A stretch of DNA of 64,000 bases, from assembly GCF_046600715.1 (NCBI RefSeq), contig NZ_JBJMAV010000001.1:248001-312000 (forward strand), read 5' to 3'. Shown one piece after another: positions 57,132 through 64,000 of this stretch. This DNA is from Lysobacter_C viscosus. Its GTDB lineage: Bacteria; Pseudomonadota; Gammaproteobacteria; Xanthomonadales; Xanthomonadaceae. The notes under the pieces are model-generated. The model had not been told where the DNA came from. It did no database searches and saw only the letters and a program-made list of their open reading frames with translations. How positions within the stretch are numbered: the first letter of the stretch is position 1; the number at the start of each line of letters is the position of its first letter. Made by a program: the position numbers and the translations under genes.

Positions 57132-57523
57132 TCACCTTTGTTTTTCTTCACTTTCCTGACTGGTTGGTGGAGCCGTAGCGGCGCCGGCCGCTTCGAGGAT
57201 GGTGAAGCCCTCGGTGCTGACCGACGCGATGGGTTCGGGGGTTACCAGAAGGGTGCTACCCGGCGTCAATGCGGCATGCACGTGAACGGCAAACGCGGGA
57301 TCGATGTGAACACGTCCGTCCGCCACCGCCTCCCTCGGACCTACCACCGCGCGTTGCTCGTCCAGGCCGATGACGATCAGCAGGGGACCCGCGGGGGGAC
57401 CTCCGGGGTCCAGGTGAAGGCCGGATCCGCGGCGGGAGGCGCCGCGAAGGCGGGCGCGGCGGCCAGGACCAGGGCCAGCGCGAAGCCGACCATTCGGCCC
57501 CGCAGTGCCGGCGTCGGGCGCAT
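57132..57523 (-). pseudogene. Exported protein upstream of the L,D-transpeptidase, frameshifted
   Basis: From ATG 57523 a signal peptide (MVGFALALVLAAAPAFAAP) leads into 'AADPAFTWTPEVPPR', then a stop. One added base restores 'GPLLIVIGLDEQRAVVGPREAVADGRVHIDPAFAVHVHAALTPGSTLLVTPEPIASVSTEGFTILE', which runs to 57132. The break is in a run of six G (57393-57398) where seven would be in frame. The gene probably formed an operon with the transpeptidase; a homopolymer sequencing error is an equally good explanation. Confidence 0.6.
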
Positions 57524-57537
57524 CTGCCCGAACCGGA

Positions 57538-57960
57538 TCAACGCACCACCGTGACCGGTGTCTGGCAGTGCGCGAGGACCTTGGCCGTCACCGAGCCCAG
57601 CAGGGCGCTCTTGAGCGCGCTACGGCCATGCGAGCCCATGACGATCAGGTCGCACTTGCCTGCACGTACCTGTTTGATCACCGCCTCGGCGGGCTCGGCG
57701 ATCGCGTGGACCTCGTTGAAGGCCAGGCCTGCGCGCCTGAGCGCCGTACGGGCGCGACGGGTCGCGTACTCGCTGTTCTCGCGGTGGTAGCGGGCGGTGG
57801 CGTCCGGGCCCAGCTGGCGGGAGGCGTCGGGCAACAGCGGCGGGTCGGCGTGCAACAGGTGGATGGAGGGTGGTTTGGCCATGGCCTTGGCCAGGGCGAC
57901 GACGTGCCGGGTTGCGCGCAGCGCCATGTCGCTGCCGTCGACGGCGAGAAGGATCTTCAT
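57538..57960 (-). CDS. Universal stress protein, single domain
   Basis: 140 aa. 'MKILLAVDGSDMALRATRHVVALAKAM' begins a UspA fold; the ATP-binding motif 'VMGSHGRSALKSALLGSVTAKVLAHCQTPVTVV' (GxxGxRxxxxxxxxGS) is intact. It diverges from the two-domain USP at 58184. Two FNR/ANR boxes lie in the shared promoter. Such proteins help survival under anoxia in Pseudomonas. Confidence 0.93.
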   Translation of the reverse strand: MKILLAVDGSDMALRATRHVVALAKAMAKPPSIHLLHADPPLLPDASRQLGPDATARYHRENSEYATRRARTALRRAGLAFNEVHAIAEPAEAVIKQVRAGKCDLIVMGSHGRSALKSALLGSVTAKVLAHCQTPVTVVR

Positions 57961-58067
57961 CGAGTGGGCTCCAGTGTGGGGTTGGACGGGTCTGGCAAAT
58001 GGCGCCTGGCCAACCGGGCCAGCGGCGGGGTACGTGGCCATTCTGCTGCCAACGTCGGAGCCGGCGC

Positions 58068-58081
58068 TTGATCCCGATCAA
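58068..58081. promoter_or_regulatory. Perfect FNR/ANR box between divergent USP genes
   Basis: TTGATCCCGATCAA, exact match to TTGAT-N4-ATCAA, 108 bp before the minus-strand start and 103 bp before the plus-strand start. Confidence 0.85.
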
Positions 58082-58112
58082 AGTGCGCCATGGGCACGAC
58101 GCGAGTGCGGTT

Positions 58113-58126
58113 TTGATGCAGGTCAA
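58113..58126. promoter_or_regulatory. Second FNR/ANR-like box between the USP genes
   Basis: TTGATGCAGGTCAA, one base from the palindromic consensus, 58 bp upstream of the USP start at 58184. This position fits class II activation of the plus-strand gene. Confidence 0.75.
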
Positions 58127-58183
58127 ACCGCCGGGACCGGCGATGCGCTCCAATGGAGCCGTCCCCCGCAGCGGTGCCCCGCC

Positions 58184-59026
58184 ATGTTCAAGGACCTGCT
58201 CGTCCCACTTTCGGGCACGCCCGCCGATGCCGATGCGATCCGCGTGGGTATCGACATTGCAAAGACTTTCGACGCGCACCTTTCCCTGCTCGAGATCGTT
58301 GCGCTGCCGCTCCCGGCAGCCAGCCCCTGGGGGATGATCCCGGACGTGGCGATGGAAGGGCTCTACAGGCGCCTGCGTGACCAGGGTGAGGCCAATGCGG
58401 AGCAGCGGCGGCGGGACATGGCCGATGCGGGCGTGCCCGTGGAGGTTCGCCTCGTGGAGTCGCTGTTCACCGATTCGGCGCACATGGCCGCGCATTGCGC
58501 GCAATACGCCGACCTGTCCGTGGTGGCCGGCGCGGTGGATTCGACCGCCGACGGCGCGCGCCTGCATGACCTCATCGCGGAGCTGCTGGCGCATTCCGGG
58601 CGCCCGGTGCTGGTGGTGCCGCCGCGGAACCGCTCGCCGCGCCCGCCGCGCAACATCCTGATTGCCTGGCGGCCGTCCAGTGGCACCACCCGAGCCCTGC
58701 ACGACGCGCTGCCGCTGCTGGTGCAAGCCGAGCGCGTCGACGTGGTGATCGTCGACCCCCCGCCTGGCGAGCAGGGCGACGGGCCGCAGGCGGGTGGCGA
58801 CATCGCCACCCACCTGGCCCGCCACGGCGTAAAGGCCAACGTCGTGGTGCGCGAGTCGAAGGGGCGCGACGTCAGTGCGCTGCTGCTCGAGCATGCCGGC
58901 GCCATGCCGGCACACTTGATCGTCGCCGGCGGCTACGGCCGCTCACGCCTGCGCGAATGGGCGATGGGCGGGGTAACCCGCGAGCTGTTGTTCAGCAACC
59001 CGATGCCGGTGTTCTTCAGCCACTGA
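58184..59026 (+). CDS. Universal stress protein, tandem domain
   Basis: 280 aa. 'MFKDLLVPLSGTPADADAIRVGIDIAKTFDAHLSLLEIVALPLP' starts the first Usp domain; the second starts 'NILIAWRPSSGTTRALHDALPLL' and ends with 'HLIVAGGYGRSRLREWAMGGVTRELLFSNPMPVFFSH'. Only the second domain has the ATP-type G-x-G-R-S motif. It is probably induced by low oxygen from the box at 58113. Confidence 0.92.
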   Translation: MFKDLLVPLSGTPADADAIRVGIDIAKTFDAHLSLLEIVALPLPAASPWGMIPDVAMEGLYRRLRDQGEANAEQRRRDMADAGVPVEVRLVESLFTDSAHMAAHCAQYADLSVVAGAVDSTADGARLHDLIAELLAHSGRPVLVVPPRNRSPRPPRNILIAWRPSSGTTRALHDALPLLVQAERVDVVIVDPPPGEQGDGPQAGGDIATHLARHGVKANVVVRESKGRDVSALLLEHAGAMPAHLIVAGGYGRSRLREWAMGGVTRELLFSNPMPVFFSH

Positions 59027-59233
59027 GGTAGCGGCGACCTGCACAGCGTGTGGGCCGAGCATGCAACGGTGGAGTGTTGCGCGCGTCCATGTCGGATGTC
59101 CGAAGGCGCTGGCGGTGAGCCGGCGCGCCCCGGCTCCACCGGAATGGATAGATGGACCGGCGCGGCCCACAGGCGCCTGCCGAAGCTCGGCAGTGGGACC
59201 AGGGGTGCCGCCGGGGTCTGGCGACCCCTCAGA

Positions 59234-59491
59234 TCAGCCGTGAAGCTGCGCCACCAGGTCGATATAGCGCTGCTTGGCCTCGTTGGCGTCCACGCCTTTC
59301 ACCTGCAGCCAGGCTTCGTATTTCGCGGAGCCGACGAAATCGAAGAAGCCCGGCTTCTCGCCCTGGACATCGCCCTCGGTGGCCTGCTTGTACAGCGCGT
59401 AGAGCTTGAGCAGGACTTCGTTGTCCGGGCGCTCGCCCAGCGACTGGACGTCCTGCAGCGCCTGGTCGAAGCGGTCATCGAGATCGGTCAC
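59234..59491 (-). CDS. Acyl-CoA-binding protein
   Basis: 85 aa from GTG 59491 with AGGAGG nearby. 'LDDRFDQALQDVQSLGERPDNEVLLKLYALYKQATEGDVQGEKPGFFDFVGSAKYEAWLQVKGVDANEAKQRYIDLVAQL' matches ACBP: KLYALYKQAT, KPGFFDF, and the Lys/Tyr ligand residues. It carries medium/long-chain acyl-CoA esters. The usual length of 86 aa supports the GTG over a longer ATG start. Confidence 0.93.
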   Translation of the reverse strand: MTDLDDRFDQALQDVQSLGERPDNEVLLKLYALYKQATEGDVQGEKPGFFDFVGSAKYEAWLQVKGVDANEAKQRYIDLVAQLHG

Positions 59492-59575
59492 GGCGGCCTC
59501 CTGCGCCCCCCGGCGAGGCGGCATGACAGCATGCGCGCGCCGGTGATTCAAGGCCGCCACCAGGCCGGAGGCGGG

Positions 59576-60553
59576 CTAGAACGCGCGGCACTGCCGGAAC
59601 CGGACGGAACCCCCGCTGCCCGGCGGCGGCTGCAGCTGCAGCCGTGATGCACGCAGGTCGGGGTAGCGTTCGACCACCGCGCAGATCGCCGACACGTGCG
59701 AGTCGATGTCGAGGCCGGACTGGTAGATGAGCAGCGTCGACGGCGTCGTCCACACCGCTCGATCCACGCCGGGTACCGTCGACACGCCTTCGGCCACCGC
59801 TCGGCGCTGTGCTTCTTCGTCCAGCGCCGGCCCCGCGGCCGCCGCGGGAGCGGCTTGCGATTGAGCCGGCGCCTCCTCCGCTACGGGGGCACGGGAGGGA
59901 GCGGGAGCGGCAGCCGGTCGAGGATCCGTCGTTGGGTCGACTGCGGCCGTTGGAGAGGGTTGCAGCATCGCCACCAGGACGCCGACGGCGAGGCCCATCG
60001 CGACCGCCAGCGCCCAGCCCAACCGTTGCTCGCGCCGTGCCTGCAACTGCGCCTTGCGCGACAGGTCCTGGTGCAGGCTCGGCGGGATCAGGGGGTCGAT
60101 CAGGCTCCACAGCGTGGCACCGTCGATGAGCTCGATGCCGCGCGGATTCCGACGTGCTTCCGGATCGATTCGCCCCAGCGTGGCCAGGACACCGCCGGCG
60201 GCGTTGTCGAAGCGCACCGCATCGGCCAGCTCGTCGACCTGCTTGCGGCCGATGCGGTAGTTGGCGCCCTGCTTGCAACTGAGCAGCCAATCGCGGCCCT
60301 CACGGTGCAGCAGCAGGTCGGCCTGTTTGCCGCGCTCGGCCATCGGGGTGGTGCGGCTGACCTCGAAGCCCTGCGCCTGCAGTGCCTCGATGACGAAATG
60401 GGAGAACTCGCGCCAGCGCATGGCGGCCAGCGCGGCGATACCACCGTGCATTTCCAGCCGTGGGCGACGCACGCGCTGCAGGTAGTAGGTCAGGCCGATG
60501 CCCACGATTGCCGTGGTCAGGAGGCCTGTCAGTAAAGGAAACGCTGCCTGCAT
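59576..60553 (-). CDS. Membrane-anchored Mrr/restriction-endonuclease-like protein
   Basis: 325 aa. Residues 1-25 form a membrane helix. Residues 45-165 are an Mrr-like fold: 'MRWREFSHFVIEALQAQGFEV...GKQADLLLHREGRDWLLSCKQGANYRIGRKQVDELADAVRFDNAAGGVLATLGRIDPEARR', with D (QADLLL) and CK in place of the QxK motif. A second membrane helix (about 178-200) and a Pro/Ala-rich linker follow, then a periplasmic end. DNA cleavage is uncertain; it could be a regulatory or topology-sensing relative. Confidence 0.75.
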   Translation of the reverse strand: MQAAFPLLTGLLTTAIVGIGLTYYLQRVRRPRLEMHGGIAALAAMRWREFSHFVIEALQAQGFEVSRTTPMAERGKQADLLLHREGRDWLLSCKQGANYRIGRKQVDELADAVRFDNAAGGVLATLGRIDPEARRNPRGIELIDGATLWSLIDPLIPPSLHQDLSRKAQLQARREQRLGWALAVAMGLAVGVLVAMLQPSPTAAVDPTTDPRPAAAPAPSRAPVAEEAPAQSQAAPAAAAGPALDEEAQRRAVAEGVSTVPGVDRAVWTTPSTLLIYQSGLDIDSHVSAICAVVERYPDLRASRLQLQPPPGSGGSVRFRQCRAF

Positions 60554-60663
60554 CGCGTCCTCGCGCTTCTTGGGAGGGGGCGACTATAAGGCTCTGGCGC
60601 TGATTGGGAAGTGATCGGCGCACGCCGTTCCCCGCGAAGGCCGCACCCGCGGCGCATGGCTTC

Positions 60664-60697
60664 AATAAAAACGCCGCCCGGTCTGGACCGGGCGGCG
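60664..60697 (-). terminator. Rho-independent terminator of the M3 peptidase gene
   Basis: 12-bp arms CGCCGCCCGGTC (60672-60683) and GACCGGGCGGCG (60686-60697). On the minus strand they are followed by TTTTTATTG. It lies 28 bp after the stop. Confidence 0.75.
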
Positions 60698-60725
60698 CGT
60701 GTAACGCGGGTTCCTGCGGCAAGGA

Positions 60726-62960
60726 TCAGCCGCCGGGCGCGCCCGGGACTGCAGGCGTCACGTTGTCGGCATCCGGCACGGCGCTGTCATCGACCGACGG
60801 CGTGGCCAGGCCCCGACGCTCGAGCAGGGGCTCGATGCGCGGCTCCCCGCCACCGGTGAAGTCGCTGAACAACTGCAGTGCATCCTTGCTGCCGCCCTGC
60901 GACAACAGGGCGCTGCGGAAGCGATCGCCATTGGCGGTGGTAAGGCCGCCGTTCTCCTTGATCCACTTCACCGTGTTGGCGTCGAGAACCTCGGACCAGA
61001 TGTAGGCGTAATAGCCGGCCGAGTAGCCGCCCATGATGTGGCTGAAGTACGGCGTGCGGTAGCGCGGCGGCACCGGTGCGTAGTCCAGGCCGACCTTGCG
61101 AAGGGCGGCGGCCTCGAAGTCCATGACCTTGGCAGGCTCGGGCAGCTGGTCGGCCGTGAGCTGGTGGTACTCCTGGTCGATCATCGCCGCGCCCAGGTAC
61201 TCGGTGGTGGCAAAGCCCTGGTTGAACTGTGCGGCGGCCACGACCTTGTCGAGCAACTCCTGCGGCATCGGCTCGCCGGTCTCGTGGTGCTTGGCGTAGT
61301 TGGCCAGGACGCTCGGCCAGTCGGCCCACATCTCGTTGACCTGGCTGGGGAACTCCACGAAGTCGCGCGGCACGCTGGTGCCCGAGAACATCGGGTACTT
61401 CACGTCCGAGAACATGCCGTGCAGGCCATGGCCGAACTCGTGGAACATCGTGGTCACCTCGTCCCACGTCAGCAGGGTGGGTTCACCCTCCGACGGCTTG
61501 GGGATGTTCTGGTGGTTGGCCACGACCGGCTTGGTGCCTTCCAGCTCGGACTGCGAGACGTAGGAGTTCATCCACGCACCGCCGCGCTTGGAGTCACGTG
61601 CGTACGGGTCGAAGATGAAGATCGCCAGCTGGCTGCCGTCCTTGTCGAAGACGTCGTAGGTCCAGGTGTCCGGGTGGTACTTGGGCAGGTCGGTGCGCTG
61701 CTTGAAGGTGATGCCATAGAGCTCGGTGGCGGCATGGAACACGCCGTTCTCCAGCACGTTCATCATCTCGAAGTAGGGCTTGAGCTCGGACTCGTCGAAC
61801 GCGTACTGGTCCTGGCGGACCTTCTCGGCGTAGTACGCCCAGTCCCATGGCTGCAGCTGGAAGCTCGGCTCACCCTTGGCGGCCTGCTCCTTGTCGATCA
61901 TCGCCTGCAGCAGCGCACCTTCGCGGCGGGCGTTGGCGACCGCGGCCGGGGCCAATCGCTGCAGCATCGCATTCACGGCCTCCGGGTTCTTTGCGGTCTC
62001 GTCCGCCAGCACGTACTCGGCGTGGGTGTCGTAACCCAGCATCTTCGCGCGCTCGGCGCGCAGCTTGAGCACCTGCGAGACGATGCCGGTGTTGTCGAAC
62101 TCGTTGCCACGGCTGCCACGGCTCACCGAGGCTTCGTGGATCTTCTGGCGCAACGCACGGTTGGTCAGGTAGGTGTTGGGCGGTTGGCCGGTGGTGTTCT
62201 GCAGGGTGATGACGTACTTGCCGTCCAGGTCGCGCGACTTGGCCGCTTCCAGTGCAGCGGCGATCGCGCCGTCGGACAGGCCGTCCAGTTCTTCCAGCGT
62301 GTCCACGGTGATCGCCGAAGCATTCACTTCCTTCAGCACGTTCTGGCTGAACTGCGTGCCCAGCTTGGCCAGCTCGCCATTGATCTCGCGAAGGCGGGCC
62401 TTCTGCGACTCGTCAAGCTTGGCGCCGGCGCGCACGAAGTCGGTGTGGTAACGCTCGACCAGGCGGACGCCCTGGGCGTCAAGGCCCAGCGACTCGCGCC
62501 GGTCGTACAGCGACTGGATGCGGGCGAACAGTTTTGGGTTCAGGGTGATGGCATCGCTGTGGGCCGACAGCTTGGGTGCGTACTCGGCCTGCAGCTTCTG
62601 GCGGGCGTCGTTGGTGTCGGCGCCCAGCAGCGAGAAGAACACCGTGGCAGTGCGGCCCAGCACGTCACCGGCCTGCTCCAGCGCCAACAGGGTGTTGTCG
62701 AAGGTGGCCGGCTCGGGGTTGTTGGCGATTGCCTCGACCTCGGCAAGGTGCTCGGCCATGCCTCGATCGAAGGCGGGCGCGAAGTGGCTGTCCTTGACCT
62801 TGTCGAAGTGCGGGTACTTGAGCGGAAGGGTGCTTTCGGCGAAAAACGGGTTGCTGGCTTCAGTGGTCACGGACGTCTCGGCGGTGGCGGTCTGTGAGAA
62901 GGCGGGCGCGGCGGTGGCGGCAATGGCCACGGCCAGCGCCAGGGCAAGCGGATGCTTCAT
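60726..62960 (-). CDS. dcp: M3-family metallopeptidase (Dcp/oligopeptidase-A-like), periplasmic
   Basis: 744 aa with a signal peptide (MKHPLALALAVAIAATAAPAFSQ). The zinc site 'TMFHEFGHGLHGMFSDVKYP' contains the HExxH signature in the form HEFGH, with a downstream Glu helix in 'FVEFPSQVNEMWADW'. 'YAYIWSEVLDANTVKW' is the M3 signature near the end. It removes C-terminal dipeptides or trims short peptides in the periplasm. The short tail after the domain is low complexity. Confidence 0.93.
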   Translation of the reverse strand: MKHPLALALAVAIAATAAPAFSQTATAETSVTTEASNPFFAESTLPLKYPHFDKVKDSHFAPAFDRGMAEHLAEVEAIANNPEPATFDNTLLALEQAGDVLGRTATVFFSLLGADTNDARQKLQAEYAPKLSAHSDAITLNPKLFARIQSLYDRRESLGLDAQGVRLVERYHTDFVRAGAKLDESQKARLREINGELAKLGTQFSQNVLKEVNASAITVDTLEELDGLSDGAIAAALEAAKSRDLDGKYVITLQNTTGQPPNTYLTNRALRQKIHEASVSRGSRGNEFDNTGIVSQVLKLRAERAKMLGYDTHAEYVLADETAKNPEAVNAMLQRLAPAAVANARREGALLQAMIDKEQAAKGEPSFQLQPWDWAYYAEKVRQDQYAFDESELKPYFEMMNVLENGVFHAATELYGITFKQRTDLPKYHPDTWTYDVFDKDGSQLAIFIFDPYARDSKRGGAWMNSYVSQSELEGTKPVVANHQNIPKPSEGEPTLLTWDEVTTMFHEFGHGLHGMFSDVKYPMFSGTSVPRDFVEFPSQVNEMWADWPSVLANYAKHHETGEPMPQELLDKVVAAAQFNQGFATTEYLGAAMIDQEYHQLTADQLPEPAKVMDFEAAALRKVGLDYAPVPPRYRTPYFSHIMGGYSAGYYAYIWSEVLDANTVKWIKENGGLTTANGDRFRSALLSQGGSKDALQLFSDFTGGGEPRIEPLLERRGLATPSVDDSAVPDADNVTPAVPGAPGG

Positions 62961-63296
62961 CGGACTTGAACCTCGTCGTAGGGAACCACCAAGGCTAACC
63001 GATGGGCCTTGAACCCTCGCGTGACGAAAGGCATGGCGCTGGTGCGCTGCAACACGATTCGCGGGCTGTTGACGCTCGCCGGAGGGAGAGGTGAGCGGCC
63101 GATTGCCACCGCGCCACCTGCACCAGACGCGTCAGCCGCGGTGTGCAGGAACACCCGGCAAAGGCACGCGACGCATGCATTCACTGCGCTCGTAGCCGGG
63201 TAGGCTTGGCTGGCGCAGGACCCCGCGCATTCGGCACGCTGCGGGTCAGACCTCCGCGCCAACCCCACACACGGTTTACTTCGAGGTTTCCAGACC
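62961..63296. other. Divergent promoter region
   Basis: About 336 bp between the M3 peptidase (minus) and glutathione peroxidase (plus). Open frames here overlap each other on both strands and none has clear support. It presumably carries both promoters. Confidence 0.4.
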
Positions 63297-63779
63297 ATGA
63301 CGACGGCATACGACTTCAAGGCCACCGACATCGACGGGTCGCCGCGCCCGCTGGAGGAGTTTCGCGGCAAGGTGCTGCTGATAGTGAACGTGGCGTCGAA
63401 ATGCGGTTTCACCCCGCAGTACGCCGGCCTGGAGCAACTGACGCAGGAATACGGTCCCCGCGGACTGGTGGTGCTGGGTTTCCCCTGCGACCAGTTCGGC
63501 CATCAGGAACCCGGTAGCGAATCTGAGATCCGGGAGTTCTGCTCGACGCACTACAACGTCACTTTCCCGATGTTTTCCAAGGTCCAGGTCAACGGCGCGG
63601 CCGCCCACCCGCTGTGGGCGTGGTTGAAGCAGGAGAAGGGCGGGCTGCTGGGGATCGACTCCATCAAGTGGAACTTCACCAAATTCCTGGTGGGTCGCGA
63701 CGGGCAGGTTATTGAACGCTACGCGCCCACCCAGGCGCCCGAGTCCCTGGCAGCCGATATCGAGGCGGCGTTGGCGTGA
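63297..63779 (+). CDS. Glutathione peroxidase
   Basis: 160 aa. 'LIVNVASKCGFTPQYAGLEQL' holds the catalytic Cys36 (cysteine rather than selenocysteine), 'LGFPCDQFGHQEPG' the conserved Gln, and 'IKWNFTKFLVGRDGQVIERYAPT' the Trp and Asn of the catalytic tetrad. It reduces peroxides with thioredoxin or glutathione. Its stop overlaps the next gene's GTG (GTGA). Confidence 0.95.
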   Translation: MTTAYDFKATDIDGSPRPLEEFRGKVLLIVNVASKCGFTPQYAGLEQLTQEYGPRGLVVLGFPCDQFGHQEPGSESEIREFCSTHYNVTFPMFSKVQVNGAAAHPLWAWLKQEKGGLLGIDSIKWNFTKFLVGRDGQVIERYAPTQAPESLAADIEAALA

Positions 63780-64000
63780 GCGGAGACGCGGCGCGCAATG
63801 CCTACGGGCTGCGCTTCACCCTGGAAAGACGCCACCTCCATGTACGCGTGGTCGGACACAAGGACGACTTGGCCACCACCGTTGCCTGCTGGAGAGACTT
63901 CGCCGCCGAGGTTCGGCGTACCGGGGCGGTGACGCTGTTGGTGGAAGACGACCTGCAGGGCCCGCCACTGGCGCCGGAAGACATGCCCGCGTTCATGGAG
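63776..64000 (+). CDS. Start of an unidentified gene (3' cut by window)
   Basis: GTG at 63776 overlaps the gpx stop. Seventy-five codons are open to the end: VSGDAARNAYGLRFTLERRHLHVRVVGHKDDLATTVACWRDFAAEVRRTGAVTLLVEDDLQGPPLAPEDMPAFME. The pattern of strands and helices (LHVRVVG..., TLLVEDDLQG) looks like an STAS/SpoIIAA-like small regulatory domain, but too little is visible to assign it. Confidence 0.6.
   Translation, partial: MSGDAARNAYGLRFTLERRHLHVRVVGHKDDLATTVACWRDFAAEVRRTGAVTLLVEDDLQGPPLAPEDMPAFME

Noticed and set aside
1..64000. CRISPR arrays, rRNA genes and insertion sequences
   Set aside because: I saw no regularly spaced repeats, no rRNA segments and no transposase-like proteins in the window.

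Overview
The window is high-GC gammaproteobacterial DNA and most resembles the Xanthomonadaceae/Lysobacteraceae (Lysobacter or Luteimonas type). The reasons are the gene set (rne diverging from rluC, a proline-rich 'transmembrane repetitive' TonB-like protein beside nfuA, a TonB-dependent receptor with YfiR and CHASE8 kinase, phhB) and the codon use. I could not run searches, so family names come from motifs read in the translations.

Region 1 (1-8646) is a denitrification and low-oxygen cluster. It holds an outer-membrane porin of the alginate-export type, a small Cys-containing protein, a DUF2249 protein with a polytopic membrane protein, a GGDEF diguanylate cyclase, two small proteins ending in CCGGC, azurin, a three-domain copper nitrite reductase (NirK with a fused N-terminal cupredoxin) and a NarL-type regulator. 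FNR/ANR/DNR-like boxes (TTGAT/C-N4-A/GTCAA) precede five transcription units here. Two perfect boxes and one near-perfect box lie further away, at 44607 (metallo-beta-lactamase RNA-processing protein) and at 58068/58113 (between divergent universal stress proteins). This suggests one dispersed oxygen/NO regulon.

Region 2 (8647-16716) is housekeeping: rne, rluC, a TonB-C lipoprotein, phhB, nfuA, the repetitive TonB-like protein and tRNA-Leu(TAA).

Region 3 (16697-32585) is an integrative element of about 15.9 kb in the 3' end of tRNA-Leu, bounded by a 20-bp direct repeat. It has a P4-type tyrosine integrase, two small HTH/excisionase proteins, an HNH endonuclease, a RepB-type primase with an internal tandem repeat, and a 758-aa virion/ejection-like protein without any capsid genes. 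Its most notable cargo is a three-gene mqsR-mqsA-secB-like operon, a chaperone-dependent toxin-antitoxin (TAC) system. The right arm carries small membrane proteins of unknown function.

Region 4 (32586-48777) is core chromosome: a lytic transglycosylase, a glutamate-synthase-like FMN enzyme, an ArsC-like protein, tRNA-Val(CAC), a TonB receptor/YfiR/hybrid histidine kinase operon, an SDR, an MBL-fold protein, an envelope-stress cluster (YqjD/YqjE-like, DUF3618, CsbD) and a methyltransferase.

Region 5 (48719-49743) is a gfa-family gene split by what looks like a lone integron gene cassette (48974-49602) with a recognisable attC site. Splicing the flanks at the predicted G junctions restores the reading frame.

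Region 6 (49790-64000) has an SdpI-like protein, a sigma factor with membrane partners, a CadC-like regulator, a twice-frameshifted NADPH-FMN reductase, a VIT-family transporter, a PHB-depolymerase-type esterase, an L,D-transpeptidase with a frameshifted neighbour, universal stress proteins, acyl-CoA-binding protein, a membrane-anchored Mrr-like protein, an M3 oligopeptidase, glutathione peroxidase and the start of one more gene.
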